DNA of 64,000 nucleotides from an uncultured Acetatifactor sp. (GTDB taxonomy: Bacteria; Bacillota; Clostridia; Lachnospirales; Lachnospiraceae): assembly GCA_910584865.1 (NCBI GenBank), contig CAJUCE010000017.1, positions 1 to 64,000 on the forward strand. The letters run 5' to 3'. The notes below the pieces were generated by a model. It was given only the letters and a program-made list of their open reading frames with translations, did no database searches and was not told the DNA's origin. Positions 7,875-17,200 of the stretch are shown here, piece after piece (within the stretch, counting starts at the first letter, position 1; every line of letters starts with the position of its first letter). The translations under genes were made by a program, and so were the position numbers.

Positions 7875-10367
7875 ATGGAACACGTCTTGGAAATGCAGTA
7901 TCCATCATCATGGTGGCATGATTTATGGCGGGAGGGGCTTGCAACGGGAAATGGTATAACCGGGGCAAACTTGTATGGCGGCGCAAAGCGGGAGATTTTG
8001 CAGCTGGGACGACATGACTTATGGTATAACGGTTCACAGGATGAAGTCCCGGATGTTCATGAAGCATTCATCAGGCAGCGGCGGATGATGGATGAAGGGA
8101 ATTTTCGCGAGGCAAGCTGGGAGATAGTAAATGCACTAAATGAGGCGGGATATGGTTCGTGCTTGGAAGCCCAGTTGCCAGTAGCAAATTTGATTGTAGA
8201 GCAGACACCAGTCAAAGGTTTTCGTTCTTTTAGGAGACTGCTTGATATGGAACATGCCGTAGCCGTGCAACAATGGAATGATGCCCATATGACTATGCGC
8301 CGTGAAGTTTTCGTATCCAGAGCAGAAGATATGGTTGTCTACCGGCTTTCTGCGGAGAATGCCGAAGAGTCAAAGGAATTGCTGGAATACCAGCTGAAAC
8401 TGGAGGCATTCCACAATGAAGGGGAGCCAGTAAATGACGCAATACAGGCTGTGTGGAGAGAGGCACAGATAAAGGCAGTTTGCGAAAATCAGCAAACGGG
8501 ATATTTATACTTCAATTCCAAAAGAGACCAAAAGGGTGTCCGGTATACCAACTTCGGCGCAGTAGCCAGAATTTCTGTTACCGATGGCAGTTTAGAATGC
8601 CTTGAAGATAAGATAAAAGTGAAGGCTTCTAATGAAGTTTTGATTACCATTTGTACGTATGTAAACGAAGAAAAAGAGAGAGCATGGCAGCAGCTGCATG
8701 GCAGATTGGAATGCCAGACCAGAGGTTTTGAGGAACTGCTTGCTGACAGCTCGGAACTTCATAAAGCACTATATCATAGCGCAAAACTGTATCTGGGAGA
8801 CAGTGACGGTCAGGTTACATGGAACAGGACAAATGAGGAACTGGTGGCGGAGGCTTTTGCGGATAAGCAGTCTCCGGAACTGATTGACAAATTGTGGCAT
8901 TATGGTAGATATCTGTTTATCTGCGGTAGCAATCCAACAGCCAATCCATTCCCGCTTTATGGATTATGGGGAGGCGGATACCAGTTGCAGTGGTGTCACA
9001 ATATGGCAAATGAAAATCTTCAGATGGTTTACTGGCACAGCCTTTGCGGTAATCTGGTAGAGTACAATCGTGCTATTTTTAAATATATGAACGACAGGAT
9101 TCCGGCGTTTAAGGAGAATGCGCGGAAGCTGTTCGGAATTGACGGCATTTACATGACGGCAGGCACCACTCCAGGAGTATCTGCGCCTACACAGGTTGTT
9201 CCCGTAATCATAAACTGGGTAGGAGCTGCTGGATGGATTGCCCAGCATTATTATCAATATTTACTTTATACAAGAGACATGGAATTTGCCCGGGATGTAA
9301 TGCTGCCGTATATGGACGGGGTGGCGGCATTTTACGAAGAATTTGTCCAGTTTACAGTGGACGAAACAGGTCATGAGAGAATCAGATTTTATCCCAGTGT
9401 ATCTCCGGAAAATACACCGATGAACTTTATGCCTCACGAAAGTATACAGATGGATCATCCCATGCCTACAACCATCAACTCCACTATAGATCTTTCGATA
9501 ATTAAGGAATTTTTCACTAATCTTCTTGCGGTCACGAAAATGTGTGAAGATTTGCCGTTCGCACAGGAGCGCATTGACAGATGGAGGCGGATTCTACAGT
9601 CTATACCGGAATTTAAAAAGAATGATAAGGGTGCCGTCAAGGAATGGCAGGAAGATATCTTTGAAGACAGATATGATCACAGGCACCTGTCTCATATTTA
9701 CCCGGTATTTCCGGGGTATGAGCTGTATCCTGAAAAGAATCCAGAGAAAATCGAGGAATACGAGAAAGCTGTCAGCCTGCGCAAGATAGATGCCCAAACC
9801 GGCTGGTCTATGGCGCACATGGCATCCGTCTATGCACGTTTCCGCAATGGGGAAGCGGCCATGGAATGCCTTGATAACATGGCGAGAAGTTCGCTGTTGA
9901 ACAATTTCTTTACATTACATAATGACTGGAGGGGGATGAACATTTCCTTGACGGTGGATCCGGCAGTCGTGCAGTTGGATGCAGTTCTGGGATATGTGAA
10001 CGCAATCCAGGAGATGCTTTTGTATTCGTCACCGGGGTATATTGCACTTCTCCCCGCACTGGAGGACAGGATTTCCGCAGGAGAGGCGGAGAATTTTCGC
10101 TATTGTGATGGTTTCTTGCACATGAAGTGGAACAGGAAGAAGAAATATTTAGAATGCGATATTACTCCGTTAAGAAATCATAAAGTGCAGATTGTTTTAC
10201 CGGATTTTGTAGAGGCTGCAGAGTGGAGTCAGACCGATACAGCACAGATTACAAAGGTACGGAACAATGTATGGGAAGTGGAATTTCAGGCACCGAAACT
10301 AAAGCCAGTGCATTTCCTGTCCATGGACATCTCAGATAATGGGGATGCAGGGATAGTGAAACCTTGA
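7875..10367 (+). CDS. Glycoside hydrolase family 95-like (alpha-L-fucosidase/alpha-L-galactosidase type)
   Basis: An 830-residue protein without signal peptide, so probably cytoplasmic. The N-terminal beta-sandwich begins WREGLATGNGITGANLYGGA and LQLGRHDLWYNGS, as in GH95. The (alpha/alpha)6 barrel contains NENLQMVYW with Asn379 and Asn381 in the places of the two activating Asn residues, PSVSPEN with Glu512 as general acid, RHLSHIYPVFPGYEL, GWSMAHMA, and QLDAVLG with Asp702. All key residues are therefore kept, but the usual QxDGNFG is changed to QLDAVLG, so this is a divergent branch and specificity could be L-galactose or another residue. ATG 7875 has GAGGAG nine bases upstream. It heads the operon with the importer genes, which fits hydrolysis of imported pectic oligosaccharides. 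Confidence 0.85.
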   Translation: MEHVLEMQYPSSWWHDLWREGLATGNGITGANLYGGAKREILQLGRHDLWYNGSQDEVPDVHEAFIRQRRMMDEGNFREASWEIVNALNEAGYGSCLEAQLPVANLIVEQTPVKGFRSFRRLLDMEHAVAVQQWNDAHMTMRREVFVSRAEDMVVYRLSAENAEESKELLEYQLKLEAFHNEGEPVNDAIQAVWREAQIKAVCENQQTGYLYFNSKRDQKGVRYTNFGAVARISVTDGSLECLEDKIKVKASNEVLITICTYVNEEKERAWQQLHGRLECQTRGFEELLADSSELHKALYHSAKLYLGDSDGQVTWNRTNEELVAEAFADKQSPELIDKLWHYGRYLFICGSNPTANPFPLYGLWGGGYQLQWCHNMANENLQMVYWHSLCGNLVEYNRAIFKYMNDRIPAFKENARKLFGIDGIYMTAGTTPGVSAPTQVVPVIINWVGAAGWIAQHYYQYLLYTRDMEFARDVMLPYMDGVAAFYEEFVQFTVDETGHERIRFYPSVSPENTPMNFMPHESIQMDHPMPTTINSTIDLSIIKEFFTNLLAVTKMCEDLPFAQERIDRWRRILQSIPEFKKNDKGAVKEWQEDIFEDRYDHRHLSHIYPVFPGYELYPEKNPEKIEEYEKAVSLRKIDAQTGWSMAHMASVYARFRNGEAAMECLDNMARSSLLNNFFTLHNDWRGMNISLTVDPAVVQLDAVLGYVNAIQEMLLYSSPGYIALLPALEDRISAGEAENFRYCDGFLHMKWNRKKKYLECDITPLRNHKVQIVLPDFVEAAEWSQTDTAQITKVRNNVWEVEFQAPKLKPVHFLSMDISDNGDAGIVKP

Positions 10368-10404
10368 CAAGATTGACAGGTGGCAGCAGAAAGGAGAGAT
10401 AGGA

Positions 10405-11343
10405 ATGTATGAAAGAAAACGACAGGCTACATTGGGTAAAGGGAACAGGGCGCTGTATTTCAGGAAAAGCTGGCAGTTATACGCATTGTTGATTTTGCCA
10501 TTGATATTTACAATCGTGTTTAAGTATGGTGCGTACAGAGGGCTGACGATTGCTTTTCAGGACTATAAAGTGGCTAAAGGTTATTCAGGGAGTGAATGGG
10601 TAGGATTTGATGTCTTTGAGAGGATATTTGCCCACAGGGATTTCGGAAAGTCAGTGAGAAATACGCTGCTTCTGAACATCCTTGACCTGATATTTGGCTT
10701 TCCGATGCCGATTATCCTTGCACTGATTCTGAACGAAATCAGAGGAAAATGGTTCAAGAAAGTTACGCAGACGCTGCTTTATCTGCCCCATTTCCTTTCC
10801 TGGGTAATAATTGGGGCATTAGCATATCAGCTGTTTTCTGTGGATACCGGTGTGATAAATGCAATGCTTTCCAATGCGGGGGGAAGCCCAGTTCCTTTTT
10901 TACAGGATGATACATGGTGGTTGATTACTTATGTTTTTATTGGCGTGTGGCAGACGATGGGGTGGGGAACGATTGTATATCTGGCGGCCATTACCGGAGT
11001 TAATACTGAGTTGTACGAAGCGGCGAGAGTGGACGGTGCCGGGCGCTGGAAGCAATGTCTTCATGTAACGCTCCCTTGTATCCGTAGCACTATCGTAACG
11101 ATGCTGATTATGAATCTGGGAAGAGTCATGCAGGGCTCCTTTGAAAGAATCTATGCACTGACAAATGCAAAGGTAACAGAGTATACCACCACGATTCCAG
11201 TATTGATATACCGATGGGGTATCACAGGCGGGAAATTCAGCGAAGCCACTGCACTGGGATTGTTCCAGTCAATTATTGGGCTGTTGTTGGTATTATTGTC
11301 GGATTATGTTGCAAAACGCCTCGGTGAAGACGGCTTGTTGTAG
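10405..11343 (+). CDS. ABC sugar transporter permease (LplB-like)
   Basis: A 312-residue integral membrane protein with six predicted helices, beginning LYALLILPLIFTIVFKYGAY. The EAA loop EAARVDGAGRWKQCLHVTLP, which contacts the ATPase, lies near residue 210. It has the length and the closing YVAKRLGEDGLL typical of LplB-type permeases of the CUT1 (complex polysaccharide) group. An AGGAGA site precedes ATG 10405, 37 bases after the GH95 stop. It pairs with the next permease and the lipoprotein further on. No ATPase is encoded nearby, so a shared MsmK-type ATPase elsewhere is likely. Confidence 0.92.
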   Translation: MYERKRQATLGKGNRALYFRKSWQLYALLILPLIFTIVFKYGAYRGLTIAFQDYKVAKGYSGSEWVGFDVFERIFAHRDFGKSVRNTLLLNILDLIFGFPMPIILALILNEIRGKWFKKVTQTLLYLPHFLSWVIIGALAYQLFSVDTGVINAMLSNAGGSPVPFLQDDTWWLITYVFIGVWQTMGWGTIVYLAAITGVNTELYEAARVDGAGRWKQCLHVTLPCIRSTIVTMLIMNLGRVMQGSFERIYALTNAKVTEYTTTIPVLIYRWGITGGKFSEATALGLFQSIIGLLLVLLSDYVAKRLGEDGLL

Positions 11344-11354
11344 GAGGGGAAGCG

Positions 11355-12254
11355 ATGAAAGAAATCAAAAGAACATTAACGGTATCCCAAAAGAAGGATT
11401 TAGCGGTGGACTTTTTTTTCCGCGTAGTGCTGATTTTGATGTCGGTTATCTGCCTGTTCCCGTTTATCCATGTATTCTCGAAATCTATCAGCGAAGAGTC
11501 TTTTGTCATAGCAAATAAGGTAGTACTTTTGCCGAAAGGGTTTTCCCTGAATGCCTATAGCAAGATTTTTGCAGATTCTTCTATCCTACGCTCCATGTTT
11601 GTGACCATAGTAGTCACAGTCAGTTTTACTTTGATAGGCATGTTCCTTACAGTGTGTTCTGCGTATGCATTGAGCCGCAGGGAGTTGAAGGGAAGAAAGA
11701 TAATTACTTTTCTCATCTTGGCAACCATGTATTTTACGGCTGGAACGATACCTGATTATTTGCTGATGAGCAACTTGAAAATGCTTGATACGTGGTGGTG
11801 CCTGATATTGCCTTTGTGTTTCGCACCATATAACCTTTTGATAATGAAGAATAGTTTTTCGTCGAATATTCCGGACAGCCTGGTGGAATCGGCGCTTATT
11901 GACGGTGCCGGACATTTCAGGATCCTCTGGAGCATAGTAGTGCCGCTATCCAAGCCAATCATGGCCACTATTGCATTGTTTTATGCGGTAGGACGCTGGA
12001 ATACATATTCGGATGCATTATATTATATCAAGCAACGCACGGATTTAAGGCCATTGCAGCTAAAACTTTACTATCTGGTGGTGGCGGCATCGGAATCTTT
12101 TCAGGCAGAGGGCGGCAGTGTGGGAGTCCTGACAAATCCTGAAGTGATGAAAGCGGCATGTGTCATGTTTGCAACGATACCGATTATCTGTGTATATCCG
12201 TTTATACAGAAATATTTTGTACAGGGCACAATGATTGGTGCCGTAAAAGGATAG
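11355..12254 (+). CDS. ABC sugar transporter permease (YtcP/LplC-like)
   Basis: A 299-residue membrane protein with about six helices. It begins with a short basic stretch and VVLILMSVICLFPFIHVFSK, and carries the EAA loop as SALIDGAGHFRILWSIVVPL near residue 180. It ends IQKYFVQGTMIGAVKG, the usual ending of YtcP-type permeases. AGGAGGGG lies at the correct distance before ATG 11355, and only 11 bases separate it from the first permease, so they are translationally close. Together they would form the channel for oligosaccharides captured by the lipoprotein encoded downstream. Confidence 0.92.
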   Translation: MKEIKRTLTVSQKKDLAVDFFFRVVLILMSVICLFPFIHVFSKSISEESFVIANKVVLLPKGFSLNAYSKIFADSSILRSMFVTIVVTVSFTLIGMFLTVCSAYALSRRELKGRKIITFLILATMYFTAGTIPDYLLMSNLKMLDTWWCLILPLCFAPYNLLIMKNSFSSNIPDSLVESALIDGAGHFRILWSIVVPLSKPIMATIALFYAVGRWNTYSDALYYIKQRTDLRPLQLKLYYLVVAASESFQAEGGSVGVLTNPEVMKAACVMFATIPIICVYPFIQKYFVQGTMIGAVKG

Positions 12255-12354
12255 GTATGCATGGGATTTACCTTATTTCTAATTTGTGGTTCAGGTAAAG
12301 CGTGAAAACGTTGAAGCCAAAATATAAACAATATGAATGACAGGAGGGTTTTTT

Positions 12355-14064
12355 ATGAGAAACAAACGTTACATGAAAAAAGGTATAGCAGCATTACTTG
12401 CTACCGCTATTATGGCTGGATTGGTGACTGGCTGCGGTTCTGACAGCGGGGCAGATTCGAAATCAGATGCTTCATCACAGCAGGAAGAGGGCAGCGCAGC
12501 ACAGAACGGTAGTGCCGCAAATGATGGCAGTGTGGCACAGGATAGCGGCGAGGAGAGTTCTGGTGGTGCCTATGCCGACTATTCCAATGGTTTTCCGGAC
12601 ACGGTAACCATTCAGATACCGGTGTATGACCGGGCATTTGAGGGATGGAATGTAACCGATAATTATTATACGCGATGGATACAGTCTGAATTTGGCGACA
12701 AATACAATATAAAAGTGGAATATGTCGCGATAGGAAGAAGTACGGAAGTACAGGACTATATGCAGCTGATTGCCGCAAAGAATGCTCCGGATATCATTAT
12801 GCATTATGATATGCCGCAGGCTGTAAGCTATTATGGCGAGGGGGCTATGCAGACGCTTGATTTGGATGAGATTGCATACTATGCCCCTACTTATTATGGA
12901 AAGTTAAAGGATACGATAGAAAAATACGGCACTTTGAATGGGGAGAATATTTTCTTTTTTGCCGAGCGCGATGCCATATATTATAATGATGTAACCCTGA
13001 TACGGCAGGATTGGCTGGATGCGGTAGGGGCAGACATGCCTACTAATCGTCAGGAGTTGGAGGATGTGGCAAGAAAATGGAAAGAGGCAGGGCTTGGCAC
13101 CATAGGCGAGACCCTGAAAGTGAAAAGCTTTACCTATGAGTATCCGTTTTTTGATGACAGCATCAGCGAGGAAGAGTATGCACAGTATCTCGACTTGAAT
13201 GTGGCACCCTTTACTTGGAAGCCTACGGAAGATTATCTTAGGACTTTGAATACGGAATATAACGAAGGCATCCTTGACCCTGAATTCTATTTGAGGACAG
13301 ATGATGCGGCATGGAAAGCAGCTTTCGTGTCAGGGAATGTAGGGACTATGACGTTCTTTATCAGCAGTTCTACAGATGCTATTTCCTCGCTTATCGCCAA
13401 TGATTCGGAGGCGAAAGTTGCTGCTATGGATCCGGGAGCAAAAGGCACCACAGGCAATGGTTATTACTATGAATATCCTCCTTATGGCATGATTATGGGA
13501 ATTAATACAGAGACAACGGATGAGGAAAGAGCGGCAGTATGGATGTTCCTTGACTGGATGATTCAGCCTGAGAACCTGTTCTATCTTCAGAATGGAGTGG
13601 AGGGAGAAACCTATACGCTGGATGCGGATGGACTCGCGATTTTGGATTCTGAATACAGTGGCGAGGCTAAGCTGTCACAGAACAACAACAAAGATTACTG
13701 GTGCATCGTTCAGGAAATTGCACATTATGATGACGAGGAGCAGGATTATAAATATCAGTTAAGCACTTTGGCACCGGCAGGGTATGAGTATTTAATTGAG
13801 CAGTCATATGGCTATGCTGAGGAAAATGAGCAATTTGGCATAATCACTCCCATTTTTACGAAGCAGGTGGAATCCAGCGGTGAATATGCTACAGACCTGA
13901 ATGCATTATGGCAGGAGGCATCGACAGCTTGTATCACATGTGCGCCTGAAGAATTTGATGCTATATATCAGGAATATTGTACAGAGTATTTGGATGCGGG
14001 TTATCAGGCGATCTTGGATGAAAAAGCAGGATATTATTCGGAAGGCAGCTATATTTCTGATTAA
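12355..14064 (+). CDS. ABC transporter substrate-binding lipoprotein (LplA-like)
   Basis: A 569-residue secreted lipoprotein. It has a basic start, a hydrophobic helix and the lipobox LVTGC with Cys27 as the lipidation site, followed by a Ser/Gly/Asp-rich linker to about residue 75. The rest is a large type-1 binding protein (about 480 residues), the size used for oligosaccharides. ATG 12355 follows AGGAGGG; an in-frame ATG at 12337 has no such site. The 100-base gap after the permeases contains TGAAAACGTTGAAG (12302-12315), which weakly resembles a catabolite (cre) site. The lipoprotein would hand rhamnogalacturonan fragments to the two permeases. Confidence 0.92.
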   Translation: MRNKRYMKKGIAALLATAIMAGLVTGCGSDSGADSKSDASSQQEEGSAAQNGSAANDGSVAQDSGEESSGGAYADYSNGFPDTVTIQIPVYDRAFEGWNVTDNYYTRWIQSEFGDKYNIKVEYVAIGRSTEVQDYMQLIAAKNAPDIIMHYDMPQAVSYYGEGAMQTLDLDEIAYYAPTYYGKLKDTIEKYGTLNGENIFFFAERDAIYYNDVTLIRQDWLDAVGADMPTNRQELEDVARKWKEAGLGTIGETLKVKSFTYEYPFFDDSISEEEYAQYLDLNVAPFTWKPTEDYLRTLNTEYNEGILDPEFYLRTDDAAWKAAFVSGNVGTMTFFISSSTDAISSLIANDSEAKVAAMDPGAKGTTGNGYYYEYPPYGMIMGINTETTDEERAAVWMFLDWMIQPENLFYLQNGVEGETYTLDADGLAILDSEYSGEAKLSQNNNKDYWCIVQEIAHYDDEEQDYKYQLSTLAPAGYEYLIEQSYGYAEENEQFGIITPIFTKQVESSGEYATDLNALWQEASTACITCAPEEFDAIYQEYCTEYLDAGYQAILDEKAGYYSEGSYISD

Positions 14065-14115
14065 ACTGACAGCATATTTTTCGTTTATGTTTATAAGTAA
14101 TCGGAAGAAGCCTGG

Positions 14116-14153
14116 AAAGGCTGCTGTAATTTAAAGTTGCAGTAGCCTTTTTT
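14116..14153 (+). terminator. Intrinsic terminator after the binding-protein gene
   Basis: AAGGCTGCTG (14117-14126) pairs with CAGTAGCCTT (14140-14149), followed by a T run. A near-identical stem (AAGGCTGC/GCAGCCTT) occurs after the aldo-keto reductase at 22687, so the cluster reuses a similar terminator. Confidence 0.8.
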
Positions 14154-14205
14154 GAACCAGCAATATTTAGGCAGCTCCTGAAAGATTGGAGAGAAGGAGG
14201 GGTGG

Positions 14206-17200
14206 ATGAGGAAAGCAAAGCAGATATTTACAGGAGTTCTTACAGTGCTGATAATATTTTCGACACTGGGGGAAAATCTTCAGTTACATGCGAGTGAGCC
14301 GACTTCACAGGCAGCGTCTGTTTCGGAAGAAAAGGATGGTATAGAGACATTGGAATCTGAACAGGTGAAAAGTGAAACCGATGAGACAGAAGCAGTAGAG
14401 GAAGAGACTGAGGATGATGAGACGGAATCTGAACAAGTGGAAAGTGAAACCGATGAGACAGAAGCAGTAGAGAAAGAAGTCGAGGATGATGAAACAGAAA
14501 CCACCCAGGAAGAAAGCGTAATCAATGAGGAATCGACGGAAAATGCACAAGATTCCACATTTGTGGAGCAGGATTCAGAAGACGTTGAAATGAATGCTGC
14601 TCTGAATGCCGACGGAGATTTGCCTGATGGCTGGGCTACTGCACAAGACTCGCCTGTTACACAGTTCGTGAGAGATGATAACGGGGGGTATTACTACAAA
14701 ATATCGAATGAGTCCACCAGTGGGAATTCTTATATAGGGAAAATATTTGATGCCCAAGGTGATTTGGAGGAGCAAAAAATAACTTTTTCTTTTGATTTTA
14801 TGTATGAGAATATAGGTGATGGCGCGAAAACACAATTTTTTATGGACAGTAGCAATATAAAACCGGGAACATGGGCTACGCGCGTAGAAATCGATGCCAA
14901 CGGATACTTATACGTAAATGGTGTAAATAAACCTGTGGAAGTCAGTGGTTCGAGGGTTACTACAAATAAGAATCAATGGTACACATTGCTGTATACGATT
15001 GATAATAAGGACAAAAAGTACACAGTACAATTGCTGGATGCTGACAAGAATACATTATATTCCAGTGAAGAGCTTGTATTTAATAATAAAACGACATCGG
15101 GGGATGTACCGACGACAGTCAGAGTAGGGTCTTTTTCAGTGAGTCCATCAATATCTAAGGCGAATACGAATACCAGAACGGATCTCTGTATAGATAATAT
15201 CTGCCTGATGTCAGAGGATGGGACAAATGAATTTTGGAGTGAGAATTTCGGGGAAAGCGAAATGGGCGGAGAAGAGCCTGCAACTCCAAATGAAACCGAT
15301 TGGGACTACATACAAACCTTTATGCTTCCGGATGAAGTAAACGGAGAATTCATACCAGATGGTTGGGAAACTATTAATCCAGATAACTTATCAGCAGTAA
15401 TTGAAAAAGGAACGGAGAATTATTTTTACAAAATAACGAGAACCGGAGCGACCAGTACTTATATCGGCAAAAAATTTGATGTAGCAGATCAATATACTCT
15501 TTCTTTTGACATGAAAAGCGATGCGGCAGGGACGGTTAACCTCAATATGTATGCAGGAGCATTAAATGCAAAGGATCTGGCAGTCCGCGCAAGCATTTCT
15601 AATGACACATTGAAGGTATATAATGCCGGAGTTGAAGAAAATTTACTCGAAGAGGTATCAAGTTATGGATGGATTAATCTGTCCTATGTAGTCGATAATA
15701 CAAAACAGACATTTGATGTCATCGTAAAAGATATCAAGGGACAGAGCATAAGTAGCCTGACTGGAATGGCATTTCACAAGGAAACGGATAAGTCAGGCAC
15801 ATTTTCCATAAGTTTTGGCAGCGCCAATTCTTGTATTTGTATTGATAATGTCTGCTTTAAGGACAGGACACATAAGGATGAACGGCCAGTGCTGGAAGCG
15901 GATGTGGACGGGCTGACTGTATTTTACGAAGAAACTTTTAATAATCCGGATTGTTTGGACAATAATGGCCTGCCAGAGGGTTGGACATCAGCCGGAGTTC
16001 TGCCGTCAGGCATGAAGATTTCCCAGGCAGAGGGAGAAAACTATTATTATGCGGTGTCGAGAAGCGCCGAATATGAGACAGGTACCGGTTCTTACATTGG
16101 CAAAAAATTTGTAACCATACTGCCGGATAAGTTTACGCTTTCTTATGATTTCAAGTACGAGGGCGGGCAGGTTGATATGCCGATGTATACAAGCGCACTG
16201 AATGGTGGGGACTTAGCTGTCCGCATGGGAATTAAGAATGGTAGATTGTATGGATATGACGGCGCGAATGAAAAGACGATATGTGAAAATGTCGGAAACG
16301 ATTGGATGGCATTGACGTGCATTATCGATAATGCGAATAAGATATACAGGATATTGCTTAAGGATGCTGATGGCAGCGAAGTAGCTGACTCTGGTACACA
16401 GTATTTTTACCACAGCAAGGCCAATATGGGCGCCTTTGCCATAAGCTGTAGCAGAGGAGTGGAAACTTCCTTAAGCATTGATAATATTGTATTGGAAGGA
16501 AAAGAAGAGGAATACGTACCGAAACCAGAAGATGATTGGGTGAGAGACGGCAAGGTACATGTGGCGGAGAGTGAGACGGAACTCAGGCTTAGCAATGACT
16601 ATACATCTGTAACGATTACCAAGTCTAATGCTGAGATAACAAGCATGCTCCGTTATCTGGAAAATGGGTCTGGCCTTGCGGAGGGTGCTTACAATGTGCT
16701 GGGAAATGGCGGCAGAGGTTATTACCTGCTGAATTATACGCTGGATGGAAAGAAAGGTGCATGTGCAATCGAGAAAGCACAGGGAAAAATCCTGACGAGC
16801 ACCGATGATTATGGGGAAGTTGTGGTCACTATGGATTGCTTTGACAAGGATTTGTATACGTCAAGTCCTGATACGAAGAACTATCCGATTGCATTTGAAC
16901 TCCATTATGTGTTGGAAAAGGATACGAAAGGGGTTTATATGTACGCATGTTCAAAGGTGGCTACAGATGTTCCTGATGATGTGGAAGTTGGAATTGAACA
17001 ATCAAGATATGCGTTCAGACTGGATTCCAGATTGTATCAATATGCTTCATCAGCAGGCGGGGAGTTGATGAGGTTACCGGAACTTGCTGATTATGGGGAG
17101 AAGCTGTTTGATGCGACCTATCTGATTAACGATGGCGAGGGGACGGGGCATGTTTATACAAAATATATGAGCACATCGTATCAGTTTGAAACACAGTTAA

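Noticed and set aside
12302..12315. Catabolite-repression (cre) site before the binding-protein gene
   Set aside because: TGAAAACGTTGAAG matches only part of the consensus; I would need promoter data to claim it.
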